From contig NZ_WWCK01000005.1 of the NCBI RefSeq assembly GCF_009857435.1, forward strand, positions 124,001 through 188,000: a stretch of DNA of 64,000 nucleotides, written 5' to 3'. The translations under genes and the position numbers were made by a program. The notes beneath the pieces were generated by a model that was not told where the DNA came from, did no database searches, and worked only from the letters and a program-made list of their open reading frames with translations. This DNA comes from Duganella rivi. Its GTDB lineage: Bacteria; Pseudomonadota; Gammaproteobacteria; Burkholderiales; Burkholderiaceae_D. The stretch's first letter is position 1. Every line of letters starts with the position of its first letter. Positions 28,369 to 37,632 of the stretch are shown here, in pieces.

Positions 28369-29547
28369 ATGAGTGCAACACCCCTCCCCCAAGGCGACTT
28401 ACAGTCGCTACGCGCCGAACTGGAGCAAGTGCGCGCGCGCTTTGACGCCATCGTTTCCAATACGCCCGGACTGGTCTACCAGTTCGTGCTGCATGCCGAC
28501 GGCACGGTCAATTTCCCCTATCTCAGCGACGGTTGCCAAGCCCTGCTCGGCTTGACCGCCGCCGAATTGCATGCCGCGCCGCAGCGCTTCGTAGAGCTGA
28601 TTCTTGAAGACGACCGCCAGTCTTACCGCGAGGCCATGCACACCTCGGCCACTGCGCTGTGGAGCTGGAACTGGGAGGGCCGGATCTGGGTCGATGCGTG
28701 GAAGGACGTGAAGTGGATTAATCTGCGCTGCACCCCGCATACGCTGCCGGACGGCGCGGTGCGCTGGGACGGCATCATGACGAATATCACCGATAGCAAG
28801 CTGGAGCAGCTGGAAGTGCGCCACTCGCGCGCCCGCCTCGCCGAGCTGAGCGCCCACACCGACCGCGTCAAGGAACAGGAACGCACCCGCATCGCGCGCG
28901 AGATTCACGACGAACTGGGCGGCAATCTCACCGCCATCAAGATGGCCGTCGCCATGCTGGCGGCGCGGCTCGATGGCGCCGACCCAGCCCTGCAAGAGAA
29001 AACCGATTACGTTGATTCGCTGGTTGACCGCACCATCGAAGCCATCCACCGCATTTCGCTCGACCTGCGCCCGGCCCTGCTCGACCTCGGTCTGGTGGCG
29101 GCGCTGGAGTGGCAAGTGGGCGAGTTCGGCAAGCAAACCGGCATCCACAGCAGTTTCAGCACCAACCACCGCGACATCGGCCTCGACAACGACCAAGCCA
29201 CTGCCCTGTTCCGCATCGCGCAGGAAGCGCTGACCAATATCGCCAAGCACGCCCACGCCAGCAAGGTCACGGTCAAGCTGGCGCGGCTGCGCCATCACGT
29301 CAGCCTGAAAATCGCCGACAACGGCAGCGGCATTCGCCAGGCCGACCGCGCCAAGCCTGACTCATTCGGCCTGCGCGGCATGGCCGAGCGCGCCCGCGCT
29401 TTGGGCGGGACGTTGACGCTAAGCCACGCCAATGGCGGCGGCACGGTGGTCGCCATCAAAATAAAGCGCGATACGGTACGCGATAGCCTCATCGCAGCCG
29501 CTGCTGGCGCTACAATAGCGGAAGAAAACATTTCCACGACGAAATAA
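28369..29547 (+). CDS. PAS-domain sensor histidine kinase, NarX/DegS type
   Basis: A 392-residue soluble kinase. A PAS-like domain (residues about 20-145, FDAIVSNTPGLVYQFVLHADG) senses an unknown signal, a dimerisation/phosphoacceptor helix of the HisKA_3 type carries His180 in REIHDELGGNL, and an HATPase domain has the N-box EALTNIAKHAHAS and G-box DNGSGI and FGLRGMAERA. No membrane helix is seen, so the input is cytoplasmic. It is 13 bases ahead of its response regulator, so the pair is co-transcribed. No clear ribosome site is visible before ATG 28369. Confidence 0.92.
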   Translation: MSATPLPQGDLQSLRAELEQVRARFDAIVSNTPGLVYQFVLHADGTVNFPYLSDGCQALLGLTAAELHAAPQRFVELILEDDRQSYREAMHTSATALWSWNWEGRIWVDAWKDVKWINLRCTPHTLPDGAVRWDGIMTNITDSKLEQLEVRHSRARLAELSAHTDRVKEQERTRIAREIHDELGGNLTAIKMAVAMLAARLDGADPALQEKTDYVDSLVDRTIEAIHRISLDLRPALLDLGLVAALEWQVGEFGKQTGIHSSFSTNHRDIGLDNDQATALFRIAQEALTNIAKHAHASKVTVKLARLRHHVSLKIADNGSGIRQADRAKPDSFGLRGMAERARALGGTLTLSHANGGGTVVAIKIKRDTVRDSLIAAAAGATIAEENISTTK

Positions 29548-29560
29548 TGTGTAGGGATTC

Positions 29561-30208
29561 ATGACAGAAAAAGCCATCATCAAGGTCTTCATCGCGGATG
29601 ACCACGCCATTGTGCGAGAGGGCTTGAAGCAAATTCTGGCGGAGACGCGCGACATCGTGGTCGCGGGCGAAGCTGAAAACGGACTGGACGCCATCAAGCT
29701 GTTCCGCAAGTCCGAGTGCCAAGTGATGCTGCTCGACATCTCGCTGCCTGACCGCAACGGTATCGAGGTGCTGAAACAAATCAAGAAGGAAAAGCCGGAG
29801 CTGGCAGTGCTGATGCTGTCCATGCACCGCGAGGATCAGTACGCCATTCGCGCGCTGAAAGCCGGTGCGGCCGGCTATTTGACCAAGCAAAGCGCGCCGA
29901 AGGAGCTGGTGACGGCGATCCGCCAGGTGGCAAGCGGCCTCAAGTACATCAGCGCGGCGCTGGCGCAGGAGCTGGCCAACCACGTCAACGACGACCACGA
30001 AGCGCCGCTGCACGAGACCCTGTCCGACCGCGAGTATCAAACCCTGACCATGATCGCCTCCGGCAAGACGGTAGGCACCATCGCCAAGGAATTATCGCTG
30101 TCGGTCAAGACAGTGAGCGAGTACCGGGCCCGGCTTTTGGTTAAAATGAAGCTAAAAAACAGCGCTGAATTAACCCACTACGCAATCAAAAATCAGCTCA
30201 TTGAATGA
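29561..30208 (+). CDS. NarL/FixJ-family response regulator
   Basis: A 215-residue transcription factor with a receiver domain (acidic pocket IADDH, phosphoacceptor Asp59 in LLDISLPDRNG, Lys in LTKQSAPKE) and a C-terminal LuxR-type helix-turn-helix (LSDREYQTLTMIASGKTVGTIAKELSLSVKTVSEYRA, key part KTVSEYRARL). It is partnered with the kinase just upstream. Its target genes cannot be deduced; the next gene, a diguanylate cyclase, and the flagellar genes are candidates by proximity only. Confidence 0.94.
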   Translation: MTEKAIIKVFIADDHAIVREGLKQILAETRDIVVAGEAENGLDAIKLFRKSECQVMLLDISLPDRNGIEVLKQIKKEKPELAVLMLSMHREDQYAIRALKAGAAGYLTKQSAPKELVTAIRQVASGLKYISAALAQELANHVNDDHEAPLHETLSDREYQTLTMIASGKTVGTIAKELSLSVKTVSEYRARLLVKMKLKNSAELTHYAIKNQLIE

Positions 30209-30334
30209 GCAAGGGTTAAGATAGGCATACGGAGATGAAAGCCACCTTCCCGCCCCTTATTGAAGTATTGCCGGCCGGACATCAAGCTTATCATTGGCGT
30301 AATTGGTAATCCCTGAAGAGGCCCGTGCGTCACC

Positions 30335-31924
30335 ATGTCCAGCAAACCCAACACTCCCGAGCAAAATCCGGCCGAGATCGCGCGTGAAGCGTTCCGCCGC
30401 CTCGCCGTGCGCCGCATTGCGCCGACGCCGGAAGCTTACCGCGACATTTACAACGAAATTGCCGGTATAACGCCCGAGCCGGCGGCGACGCCCGCTCCGC
30501 TGGGCAGCAGCGACCCGGGGCCGGAATCGGTACTGAGCCAGTTTGCCACCCGCATGACCGAGAACACCGGCGACCTGGCCGAGTTTGGCCGCCGCTTCAA
30601 CCGCGCCGTCAAAACCCGCGACTGGGACGGCTATGCGCGCGCGCTATCGCAGCTGGTCGAAAAGCACATGGTCGCGCCGAAAAAAGGCATCGAAGTGGCC
30701 GGCCTGCCGGGTGAAGAAAACGAGCAGACCCGCAGCCTGCGCGACCTGCTGAGCCGTACCCTGACTTTTGCCGTGGCCTCGCTGCTGGCCGGCGCGCCAG
30801 TACTGGCCGCCGAAGCCGAATCGCTGGGCGCGGCCACCAAGGTCGCCCACAGCGAGGAAGCGCTGGCCGAAATCGCCCTGCGCCTGAAACAGCTGTGCTA
30901 CCAGATCGAACTGCGCGGCGGCGACAGCGGCGAGCAGCAAGAACTGCTGCTGCGCCTGTTCAAGCTGCTGCTGGAAAACGTCAGCGAGCTGCTCGACGAC
31001 GATAGCTGGCTGCGCGGCCAGATCGAAGCGGTGCAGAACCTGATCGCCGGCCCGCTCGACGTGCGCGCGCTGGAAGAAGCCACGCGCAGCCTGAAGGAAG
31101 TGATATACAAGCAGGGCCAGCTCAAGCACAGCCTGTCGGACGTCAAGCTCACCGTCAAGAACATGATGATGACCTTTATCGACCGGCTCGGCCAAGTGGC
31201 GGCCTCGACCGGCGACTTCCACGAGAAGATCGGCGGCTACTCGGACAAGATCAGCAAGGCCGACAATATCTCCGAACTGAACAGCATCCTGGATGAAGTG
31301 CTGAAAGAAACCCGCATCGTCCAGAACGAGGCGCTCAAGGCGCGCGACAAGATGATGTTGGCCAAGCAGGAAGTGCAGGACGCCGAAGCCCGCATCCACA
31401 CGCTGGAAGCCAAGCTCCAGCATTTGAGCGAGCTGGTGCGCGAAGACCAGCTGACCGGCAGCCTGAACCGCCGCGGCCTCGACGACGTGTTCGAGCGCGA
31501 AACCGCGCGCTCCGACCGCCGCGGCACGCCGCTGTGCATCGCCGTGCTGGATCTGGACGACTTTAAAAAGCTCAACGATACCTACGGCCACATTGCCGGC
31601 GACGCCGCACTGAAGCACCTGGTGAAAATCGTCAAAGACACGCTGCGCTCGATGGACGTGATCGCCCGCTTCGGCGGCGAAGAGTTCCTGATCCTGATGC
31701 CGGAAACCACGGTCGAAGCGGCCGCTTCCACCATGACCCGCCTGCAGCGCGAGCTGACCAAGCACTTCTTCCTGCACGACAACGAGAAAGTGCTGATCAC
31801 CTTCTCGGCCGGTGTCGCTCTGCGCCGCCCAAACGAGGAGCAAACCGAGCTGGTCAAGCGCGCCGACAAGGCCATGTACACCGCCAAGCAAACCGGCAAA
31901 AACCGCGTGGTGGTGGCCGACTGA
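30335..31924 (+). CDS. GGDEF-domain diguanylate cyclase
   Basis: A 529-residue enzyme making cyclic di-GMP. The N-terminal about 350 residues are helical, with a coiled-coil stretch at about 330-370 before the catalytic domain. The active-site loop is GGEEF at residues 447-451, and the inhibitory I-site RxxD (RSMD) lies five residues before it, so product inhibition is expected. No membrane helix is seen. This N-terminal helical layout resembles the cyclases of the DgcC-unrelated, cytosolic type seen near flagellar genes. It lies just ahead of fliC and near ycgR, which suggests a role in motility control. Confidence 0.92.
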   Translation: MSSKPNTPEQNPAEIAREAFRRLAVRRIAPTPEAYRDIYNEIAGITPEPAATPAPLGSSDPGPESVLSQFATRMTENTGDLAEFGRRFNRAVKTRDWDGYARALSQLVEKHMVAPKKGIEVAGLPGEENEQTRSLRDLLSRTLTFAVASLLAGAPVLAAEAESLGAATKVAHSEEALAEIALRLKQLCYQIELRGGDSGEQQELLLRLFKLLLENVSELLDDDSWLRGQIEAVQNLIAGPLDVRALEEATRSLKEVIYKQGQLKHSLSDVKLTVKNMMMTFIDRLGQVAASTGDFHEKIGGYSDKISKADNISELNSILDEVLKETRIVQNEALKARDKMMLAKQEVQDAEARIHTLEAKLQHLSELVREDQLTGSLNRRGLDDVFERETARSDRRGTPLCIAVLDLDDFKKLNDTYGHIAGDAALKHLVKIVKDTLRSMDVIARFGGEEFLILMPETTVEAAASTMTRLQRELTKHFFLHDNEKVLITFSAGVALRRPNEEQTELVKRADKAMYTAKQTGKNRVVVAD

Positions 31925-31950
31925 AGCGGCTTCCCTCTGCGAAATCCCCC

Positions 31951-31976
31951 GCCCGGCCCCGCGCCGGGCTTTTTTT
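31951..31976 (+). terminator. Intrinsic terminator after the diguanylate cyclase
   Basis: GCCCGGC pairs with GCCGGGC across a five-base loop, followed by seven T. It separates the cyclase gene from the fliC promoter region. Confidence 0.9.
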
Positions 31977-32013
31977 GCCCAAAAACATTAGCGAAATAAA
32001 TTTTTTTTCGCCC

Positions 32014-32040
32014 TAAAGTTTCTTTTTTTGGCGTCGTTTA
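32014..32040 (+). promoter_or_regulatory. Sigma-28 (FliA)-type promoter, distal, for fliC
   Basis: TAAA (extended TAAAGTTT) is followed after exactly 15 bases by GTCGTTTA, five of eight matches to GCCGATAA. It lies about 180 bases before the fliC start. The -35 half is a perfect match to the FliA consensus. Confidence 0.55.
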
Positions 32041-32099
32041 GACGCTCATGTGTAGCGAACTTTAGCCCTGCAGGCAAAAATTTTCCGCCGTTTTCTCCC

Positions 32100-32126
32100 T
32101 AAACTTTCCACATGGGAACCCGTTAC
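32100..32126 (+). promoter_or_regulatory. Sigma-28 (FliA)-type promoter, proximal, for fliC
   Basis: TAAA (extended TAAACTTT), a 15-base spacer and CCCGTTAC (five of eight matches to GCCGATAA). It lies about 95 bases ahead of the fliC ATG. With the distal site it forms a tandem pair 86 bases apart; only one may be used. Confidence 0.5.
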
Positions 32127-32220
32127 CAGCTTCAACAGCGGTTTGATTGTCTCGGAACGCGGAGGCAGACCAAAGTGAAATGAGCACCCAGCCCAACACG
32201 TAGTATCTTGGAGAATCATC

Positions 32221-33795
32221 ATGGCACAAGTCATCAATACCAACATTGCATCGCTGAACTCGCAACGTAACCTGACCACCTCGCAAGCTAGTCTGTCGAC
32301 CTCGCTGCAACGCCTGTCGTCCGGTCTGCGCATCAACAGCGCAAAAGACGACGCTGCAGGTCTGGCTATTTCCGAGCGTTTCACGTCGCAGATTCGCGGC
32401 AATACCACGGCTGCGCGTAACGCCAACGACGGTATCTCGCTGGCACAAACGGCCGAGGGTGGCTTGAGCACCGCCGGCGACCTGCTGCAGCGTATCCGCG
32501 AACTGGCCGTTCAGTCGGCCAACGGCACCAACTCCGATTCCGACCGCAAGTCGATCCAGAACGAGGTGTCGGCCCTGTCGAACGAACTGAACCGCGTGGC
32601 CAACACCACCCAGTTCAACGGCCAGAACGTGCTGGACGGCTCGCTGACCTCGTCGCAATTCCAGGTGGGCGCCAACTCCGGCCAGACCATCAACATCGGC
32701 GTGCAATCGGCCAAGGCGACCGATCTGGGTAACAACACCCTGAAATCGGCAACCGGCAACGTGCTGGCAACCACTCTGTCGCAAGCAGCGTCGAATGCCA
32801 CCGGCAGCAACAACATTGCCGCCGACGAAACCCTGACCATCAAGTCCGGCAATGGCATCAGCACCACCCTGACCGTTAAAGGCCTCACCGGCACCACCCC
32901 GGGCGACAGTGCCGCGAAAATTGCTGCGAACGTCAATGGTCTGAGCGGCACCACCGGCGTCACCGCGCAAGCATCGACCACCGCCACCATCACCGGCATC
33001 GCCGATGGTGCAGTACAGTTCGACCTGCGCGGCGCCAACTCTGTGGCCAACGATGCAACCTCGAAAGCAGTCACCATCTCGGCCAAAGTAGTTGGCGGCG
33101 ACTTGTCAGCTCTCGCGCAAGCAATCAATGCGCAAAGCGGCACCACCGCCGTGACCGCGTCGATCAAGAAAGACGGCGCTGGCGTGTCCTCGCTGGTTCT
33201 GAACAACAGCAACGGCGACGACATCAATATCAGCAACGACCTGACGGACGCGCTGACTGGCCTCGGCCCAGCATCCATCGCTGGCGCGGAAACCCCGGCC
33301 AACGGCAGCACCGCCTCGGTTCCGGCCGCTACCGTTCCTATCCCAGTATCGGGTGGCGGTAACTCGGTCACTGTGGGTGGCAAGCTGACCTTCTCTTCGG
33401 ACTCCGGTTTCTCGATCAGCTCGACTGGCAACGCCGTGTTGGGCGGCACCGCTGGCGACTCCTTCGGTTCCGACCTGCAATCGGTTGCCAAGCTGGATGT
33501 GAGCACCGTGGACGGTTCGAACGCTGCGCTGAAAACCATCGACTCGGCACTGAACCAGATCAACAGCAACCGCGCTGCACTGGGTGCGATCCAGAACCGT
33601 TTCGCGTCGACGATTTCGAACCTGAACACCGCCACCGAGAACTTGTCTGCCTCGCGTAGCCGTATTCAAGATACCGACTTCGCTGCAGAAACCGCGAGCC
33701 TGACCCGCGGCCAGATCCTGCAACAAGCTGGTACTGCGATCTTGGCGCAAGCTAACTCGCTGCCGAACGGCGTGCTGTCGCTGCTGCGTGGCTAA
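32221..33795 (+). CDS. fliC: Flagellin
   Basis: The filament subunit, 524 residues. The conserved D0/D1 N-terminus is MAQVINTNIASLNSQRNL with LSSGLRINSAKDDAAGLAI (about residues 33-52), and the D1/D0 C-terminus has SRIQDTDFAAETASLTR and ends ANSLPNGVLSLLRG. The central 200-310 or so residues form a variable Thr/Ala/Gly-rich D2/D3 outer domain with no cysteine. GGAGA lies seven bases before the ATG. Two FliA-type promoters are seen upstream. It is secreted by the flagellar type III system with FliS as chaperone. Confidence 0.97.
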   Translation: MAQVINTNIASLNSQRNLTTSQASLSTSLQRLSSGLRINSAKDDAAGLAISERFTSQIRGNTTAARNANDGISLAQTAEGGLSTAGDLLQRIRELAVQSANGTNSDSDRKSIQNEVSALSNELNRVANTTQFNGQNVLDGSLTSSQFQVGANSGQTINIGVQSAKATDLGNNTLKSATGNVLATTLSQAASNATGSNNIAADETLTIKSGNGISTTLTVKGLTGTTPGDSAAKIAANVNGLSGTTGVTAQASTTATITGIADGAVQFDLRGANSVANDATSKAVTISAKVVGGDLSALAQAINAQSGTTAVTASIKKDGAGVSSLVLNNSNGDDINISNDLTDALTGLGPASIAGAETPANGSTASVPAATVPIPVSGGGNSVTVGGKLTFSSDSGFSISSTGNAVLGGTAGDSFGSDLQSVAKLDVSTVDGSNAALKTIDSALNQINSNRAALGAIQNRFASTISNLNTATENLSASRSRIQDTDFAAETASLTRGQILQQAGTAILAQANSLPNGVLSLLRG

Positions 33796-33840
33796 AATCC
33801 GGGGATGAGACGGCGCCGCAAGCGCCGCCGTAACCAGGTT

Positions 33841-33871
33841 CCCCGGCTGATTTTGTCAGTCGGGGATTTTT
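33841..33871 (+). terminator. Intrinsic terminator after fliC
   Basis: CCCCGGCTGA pairs with TCAGTCGGGG (one mismatch) over a TTTTG loop, followed by five T. A second G+C hairpin precedes it at about 33810-33832. This would let fliC be made in large excess over flaG. Confidence 0.8.
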
Positions 33872-33886
33872 CGTAAAGGAAGCATC

Positions 33887-34273
33887 ATGACTATCGATAC
33901 CATAGGCTCGGCCACCACGGCCCGCACCGCCACCGAGCGCGCGCCGGTCAGTTCAGACGCCGCCGCCGCGCAGGGTGCTGCACGGGCACCGGCCACTGCC
34001 GTCGAGACCGCCGCTGCCGTGAAGGCGCCGTCGGCTGCCCCGACGCTGGACCAAGTCAACGAAGCCGTGTCGCAACTGAACAAGTCGGCCCAGGCCAAGT
34101 CGCAAGGGCTGGAGTTTTCCGTGGATAGCGACACCAAGCGCACCGTGGTGAAAGTGATCGACCAAAGCACCAAGGAAGTGCTGCGCCAGATCCCGTCGCC
34201 GGAAGCGCTGGAAATTGCCAAATCGCTGGAGTCGAAATCCGGCACCGGTCTGCTGATCTCGCAAACCGCCTGA
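33887..34273 (+). CDS. flaG: FlaG family flagellar protein
   Basis: A 128-residue protein of the FlaG family, which affects filament length in several bacteria. The first 55 residues are Ala/Thr-rich and low complexity; the conserved part is about residues 60-125 with LEFSVDSDTKRTVVKVIDQSTKEVLRQIPSPE (key token VIDQSTKEVLRQIPSPEAL). It lies between fliC and fliD, the usual place. AAAGGA lies upstream of the ATG. Confidence 0.9.
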   Translation: MTIDTIGSATTARTATERAPVSSDAAAAQGAARAPATAVETAAAVKAPSAAPTLDQVNEAVSQLNKSAQAKSQGLEFSVDSDTKRTVVKVIDQSTKEVLRQIPSPEALEIAKSLESKSGTGLLISQTA

Positions 34274-34304
34274 AGCGGCTGCGCCTTGCGCGCGCCGCTT
34301 TTTT
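34273..34304 (+). terminator. Intrinsic terminator after flaG
   Basis: AAGCGGC pairs with GCCGCTT, with an inner GCGC stem, followed by a T-run. It overlaps the last base of the flaG stop codon and separates flaG from fliD. Confidence 0.85.
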
Positions 34305-34408
34305 CTCTTCTGTGGCATCCTGACTCCGGGAGCGCCGCCCCGCCCAGCTTTACCATAGACACTGCCTATTTTTTCAGCTTTGCCTGAAGTGGCGGGTTTT
34401 CTCCCCTC

Positions 34409-34435
34409 TCAAGTCCGGTTTGATTCTGCCGATAT
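34409..34435 (+). promoter_or_regulatory. Sigma-28 (FliA)-type promoter for fliD
   Basis: TCAA (3 of 4 matches to TAAA), a 15-base spacer and GCCGATAT (7 of 8 matches to GCCGATAA). It ends 35 bases before the GTG start of fliD, inside an upstream in-frame extension that is therefore unlikely to be translated. Confidence 0.7.
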
Positions 34436-34469
34436 TGTCTTATATTATTGTTTTACACAGGAGTACAAC

Positions 34470-37163
34470 GTGGGCATCTCTTCTCCCGGCATCGGCTCAG
34501 GCATCGACGTCAACACCATCGTCAGTAAGCTGATGGCGGTGGAGTCTGCGCCACTGGCAGATTTCGACAAGAAGTCGGCCAGCTACCTGGCGCAGGTCTC
34601 GGCTTTCGGCAACCTGTCGGGCGCGCTCGGCTCGTTCCAGTCCTCGCTGTCCAGCCTGACCTCACTGTCCGGCTTCCAGACCATGTCGGCCACGCCCGGC
34701 GATAACTCGATCCTTACTGCCACGGCCACCGGCACCGCGATTCCCGGCAGCTACCGCATCAACGTCACCCAGGTGGCGCAGGCGCAAACGCTGGCCTCGG
34801 GCGGCTACAAGACCACCACGGCCGCCATCGGCACCGGTGCCAAGACCACGATCAACTTCTCGCTGGGCACCGTCAGCGGCGGCACCTTCGGCATTACCGG
34901 CACCGCGCTGGGCGCCAGCCTCAGCACCGGCGGCCTGACGCCGGGCGCGCTGACCATCAATAACACCGCGATTGCCACCGACGGCACCACCCGCAGCGCC
35001 CGCTTGCTGGCCGACGCCATCAATGCCAAGAGCACCACCACCGGCGTCTCGGCCAAGGCCGCCGCCACCGTCACCAGCGCCACCCTGTTCGGCAGCGGCG
35101 GCGCCTCGACCTTTGGCGACATTGACACCAGCGGCGGCGGCACCTATTCGCTGTCGGTGGGCGGTGTGGAAATTGCCGTGCAAGCGGCTGGCGTGGCTGG
35201 CGGCAGCGGCATCACCGCCGCCTCGCTCGACGCCGCGCTGACCGGCAACACGGCTGTCGCCCGCGCACTGGCCGACGCCAACATCACCGTCACCGGCACT
35301 GCGGCCGATGGCACTTTGCAATTCACCAATGCCGACGGCTCCAACATCGCCATTGCCGAGGCGGTCTCGTCGACGGGCACCGTCACCGGCGGCATCGGCA
35401 ACGCCGCCGGCGTCGCCAATATCGGCTCCAGCACCACCGCCGTCAGCTCGATCTCGCTGATCTCGGCCGACGGCAGCCCGATCTCGGTGGGCGGCACCAA
35501 CCCGGCCGGCGCTGGTTTCACCGCCGGCGTGGGCGGCGCCTACCTCGGCGCCAGCTTCGCGGCCGACTCGACCCGCACCAGCGGCAACATCGTCATCGAC
35601 AGCAGCAACAACACGCTGGCGGGCATTGTTGCGGCCATTAACAAGGGCAACTTCGGCGTTACCGCCAGCATCGTCTCGGACGGTTCGACCGGCACCAATG
35701 CCACGCCGAACCGCCTGATCCTGACCTCGAGCGCCACCGGCGCCAGCTCGACCATGAAGATCTCGCTCAGTGGCTCCGGCGGCAATCCGGCTGATCCGGC
35801 GCTGGAGGCGCTGCTGGGCTACGACCCGGCCGGCACGCAAAACCTGAGCCAGAAGGCGGCGGCGGCCGACACCAAGGCCACCGTCAACGGCATCGACGTC
35901 ACCAGTTCCAGCGCCGGTATCTCGGGCGCGATTAGCGGCGTCACCCTGAGCACGCTGAAAACCGGCAGCACCACGCTGACCATCGCCAAGGATTCGTCCG
36001 CGCTGAACAGTTCGGTGAGCGGTTTCGTGAAGGCCTACAACGACCTCAATTCGCAGATCAACCAGCTGAGTGGCTACAACGCCGATACCAAGACCGGCGG
36101 CCCGCTGCTGGGCGACTCGACCATCCGCAACCTGAGCGCGTCGATCCGCCGCGAGATGTCGAGCTCGATTACCGGCCTGGAAGGCAGCAAGCTGACCAAC
36201 TTGTCGCAGATCGGCATCTCGTTCCAGAAGGACGGCACGCTGACGCTCGACAACAGCAAGCTCGGCAAGGCGATCAACGACAACTACGGCGACATCGCCG
36301 GCTTGTTCGCGGCGGTCGGCCGCGGTACCGACCCCGACATCAAATTCGTCAGTTCGACCGGCAAGACGCAGGCTGGCGACTACCGCGTCGACATTACCCA
36401 GCTGGCTACCCAAGGCACGCTGCAAGGCACCGCCGTGCTGCCGGCCGAGACTACCATCGACGCCGACACCACCTGGACGGTCACGCTGAACGATACCGTT
36501 CCATCCAACGTCAACAACACCGCCACCATTACCCTGCCGGCCGGCACCTACAATCCGAGCCAGCTGGCAACCATGCTGCAGTCGAGCATCAACGGCGTGA
36601 GCGCCTTCTCGTCGGCCGGCGCCACCGTGACCGCCACCGTCGGCGACGACGGCACGCTCAAGCTCAATTCGACACGCTATGGTTCCAAGTCCAACATCCA
36701 CATCAACACCGCCACCGGCACCTCGGTGGCCACCGTGTTCGGCACTGGCACCTCGGTCGATGGCAAGGACGTGGCCGGCACCATTGGCGGCTACACCGCC
36801 ACCGGCGACGGCCAGACCCTGACCGGCGCGGCCGGCGCACCGATCGAGGGCTTGAAGCTGACCATTGCCGGCGACACCACCGGCTCGCGCGGCAGCTTCG
36901 GCTTCTCGCAGGGCTACGCTTACCAGCTCAACACACTGGCCTCCGGCTACCTCGGCAGCGACGGCGCCATCACCAGCCGCACTACCGGCTTGAACAAGAC
37001 CGTCAAGGATATCGAAAAGCAGAAGACCGCGTTCAGCGATCGCCTGACCGATATCGAAAAGCGCTACCGCGATCAATACTCGACGCTTGACACGACGATC
37101 GCCAGCATGAACACCACCGCGTCATTCTTGACGCAGCAGTTTGCGGCCATGGCGAAAGCCTGA
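34470..37163 (+). CDS. fliD: Flagellar hook-associated protein 2 (filament cap)
   Basis: Forms the pentameric cap that guides flagellin folding at the filament tip. The N-terminus GISSPGIGSGIDVNTIVSKLMAVE and the C-terminal coiled coil ending TTASFLTQQFAAMAKA are conserved. The protein is 897 residues, nearly twice the common 450-500, due to a long Thr/Gly/Ala-rich central part with several internal flagellin-like stretches (residues about 90-430). The start is GTG 34470: AGGAG sits six bases before it, the conserved GISSPGIGSG follows at once, and a FliA promoter lies 35 bases upstream. The ATG at 34380 is upstream of that promoter. It heads fliD-fliS-fliT. Confidence 0.94.
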   Translation: MGISSPGIGSGIDVNTIVSKLMAVESAPLADFDKKSASYLAQVSAFGNLSGALGSFQSSLSSLTSLSGFQTMSATPGDNSILTATATGTAIPGSYRINVTQVAQAQTLASGGYKTTTAAIGTGAKTTINFSLGTVSGGTFGITGTALGASLSTGGLTPGALTINNTAIATDGTTRSARLLADAINAKSTTTGVSAKAAATVTSATLFGSGGASTFGDIDTSGGGTYSLSVGGVEIAVQAAGVAGGSGITAASLDAALTGNTAVARALADANITVTGTAADGTLQFTNADGSNIAIAEAVSSTGTVTGGIGNAAGVANIGSSTTAVSSISLISADGSPISVGGTNPAGAGFTAGVGGAYLGASFAADSTRTSGNIVIDSSNNTLAGIVAAINKGNFGVTASIVSDGSTGTNATPNRLILTSSATGASSTMKISLSGSGGNPADPALEALLGYDPAGTQNLSQKAAAADTKATVNGIDVTSSSAGISGAISGVTLSTLKTGSTTLTIAKDSSALNSSVSGFVKAYNDLNSQINQLSGYNADTKTGGPLLGDSTIRNLSASIRREMSSSITGLEGSKLTNLSQIGISFQKDGTLTLDNSKLGKAINDNYGDIAGLFAAVGRGTDPDIKFVSSTGKTQAGDYRVDITQLATQGTLQGTAVLPAETTIDADTTWTVTLNDTVPSNVNNTATITLPAGTYNPSQLATMLQSSINGVSAFSSAGATVTATVGDDGTLKLNSTRYGSKSNIHINTATGTSVATVFGTGTSVDGKDVAGTIGGYTATGDGQTLTGAAGAPIEGLKLTIAGDTTGSRGSFGFSQGYAYQLNTLASGYLGSDGAITSRTTGLNKTVKDIEKQKTAFSDRLTDIEKRYRDQYSTLDTTIASMNTTASFLTQQFAAMAKA

Positions 37164-37191
37164 CCGCCAACGATTAAACAGGAGATAAAGA

Positions 37192-37629
37192 ATGTTCGGA
37201 TCTCGACAAACTGGCGTGAGCGCCTATGCCAAGGTTGGCATGGAAACCGGCGTGGTCGCCGCCAGTCCGCACAAGCTGATCGTGATGCTGTTCGACGGCG
37301 CGCTGGTCGCGCTGAGCACGGCATTGAACGGCATGCGCAGTGGCAATATCGGCGAGAAGGGCAAATCCATCTCCAAGGCCATCATGATCATCGACAGCGG
37401 CTTGCGCGCCGCGCTCGACAAGAAGGCCGGCGGCGAGATTGCCGAGGGGCTGGACGCACTGTACGAGTACATGAGCGCGCGCTTGCTGACGGCCAATCTC
37501 AACAACGATCCCAGCATCATCGAAGAAGTGCAGCGCTTGCTGACCGAGTTGCGCGACGCCTGGAACGCGATCGCCGACACCCCTGCCGCCACCGGCATCC
37601 AACCGACCAATAACCTCGCGAGCGCCTGA
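37192..37629 (+). CDS. fliS: Flagellin export chaperone FliS
   Basis: A 145-residue helical chaperone that binds the flagellin C-terminus before export. It has the family pattern YAKVGMETGVVAASPHKLIVMLFDGAL at residues about 11-37 (key token SPHKLIVMLFDGAL) and IIDSGLRAALD in the middle. AGGAG lies upstream of the ATG. It follows fliD by 28 bases and precedes fliT by three. Confidence 0.94.
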   Translation: MFGSRQTGVSAYAKVGMETGVVAASPHKLIVMLFDGALVALSTALNGMRSGNIGEKGKSISKAIMIIDSGLRAALDKKAGGEIAEGLDALYEYMSARLLTANLNNDPSIIEEVQRLLTELRDAWNAIADTPAATGIQPTNNLASA

Positions 37630-37632
37630 TTT

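Noticed and set aside
34662..37076. An 804-codon open frame opposite fliD
   Set aside because: Caused by the G+C-rich, Thr/Gly/Ala-coding sense strand. No homology pattern, and fliD on the plus strand is certain.
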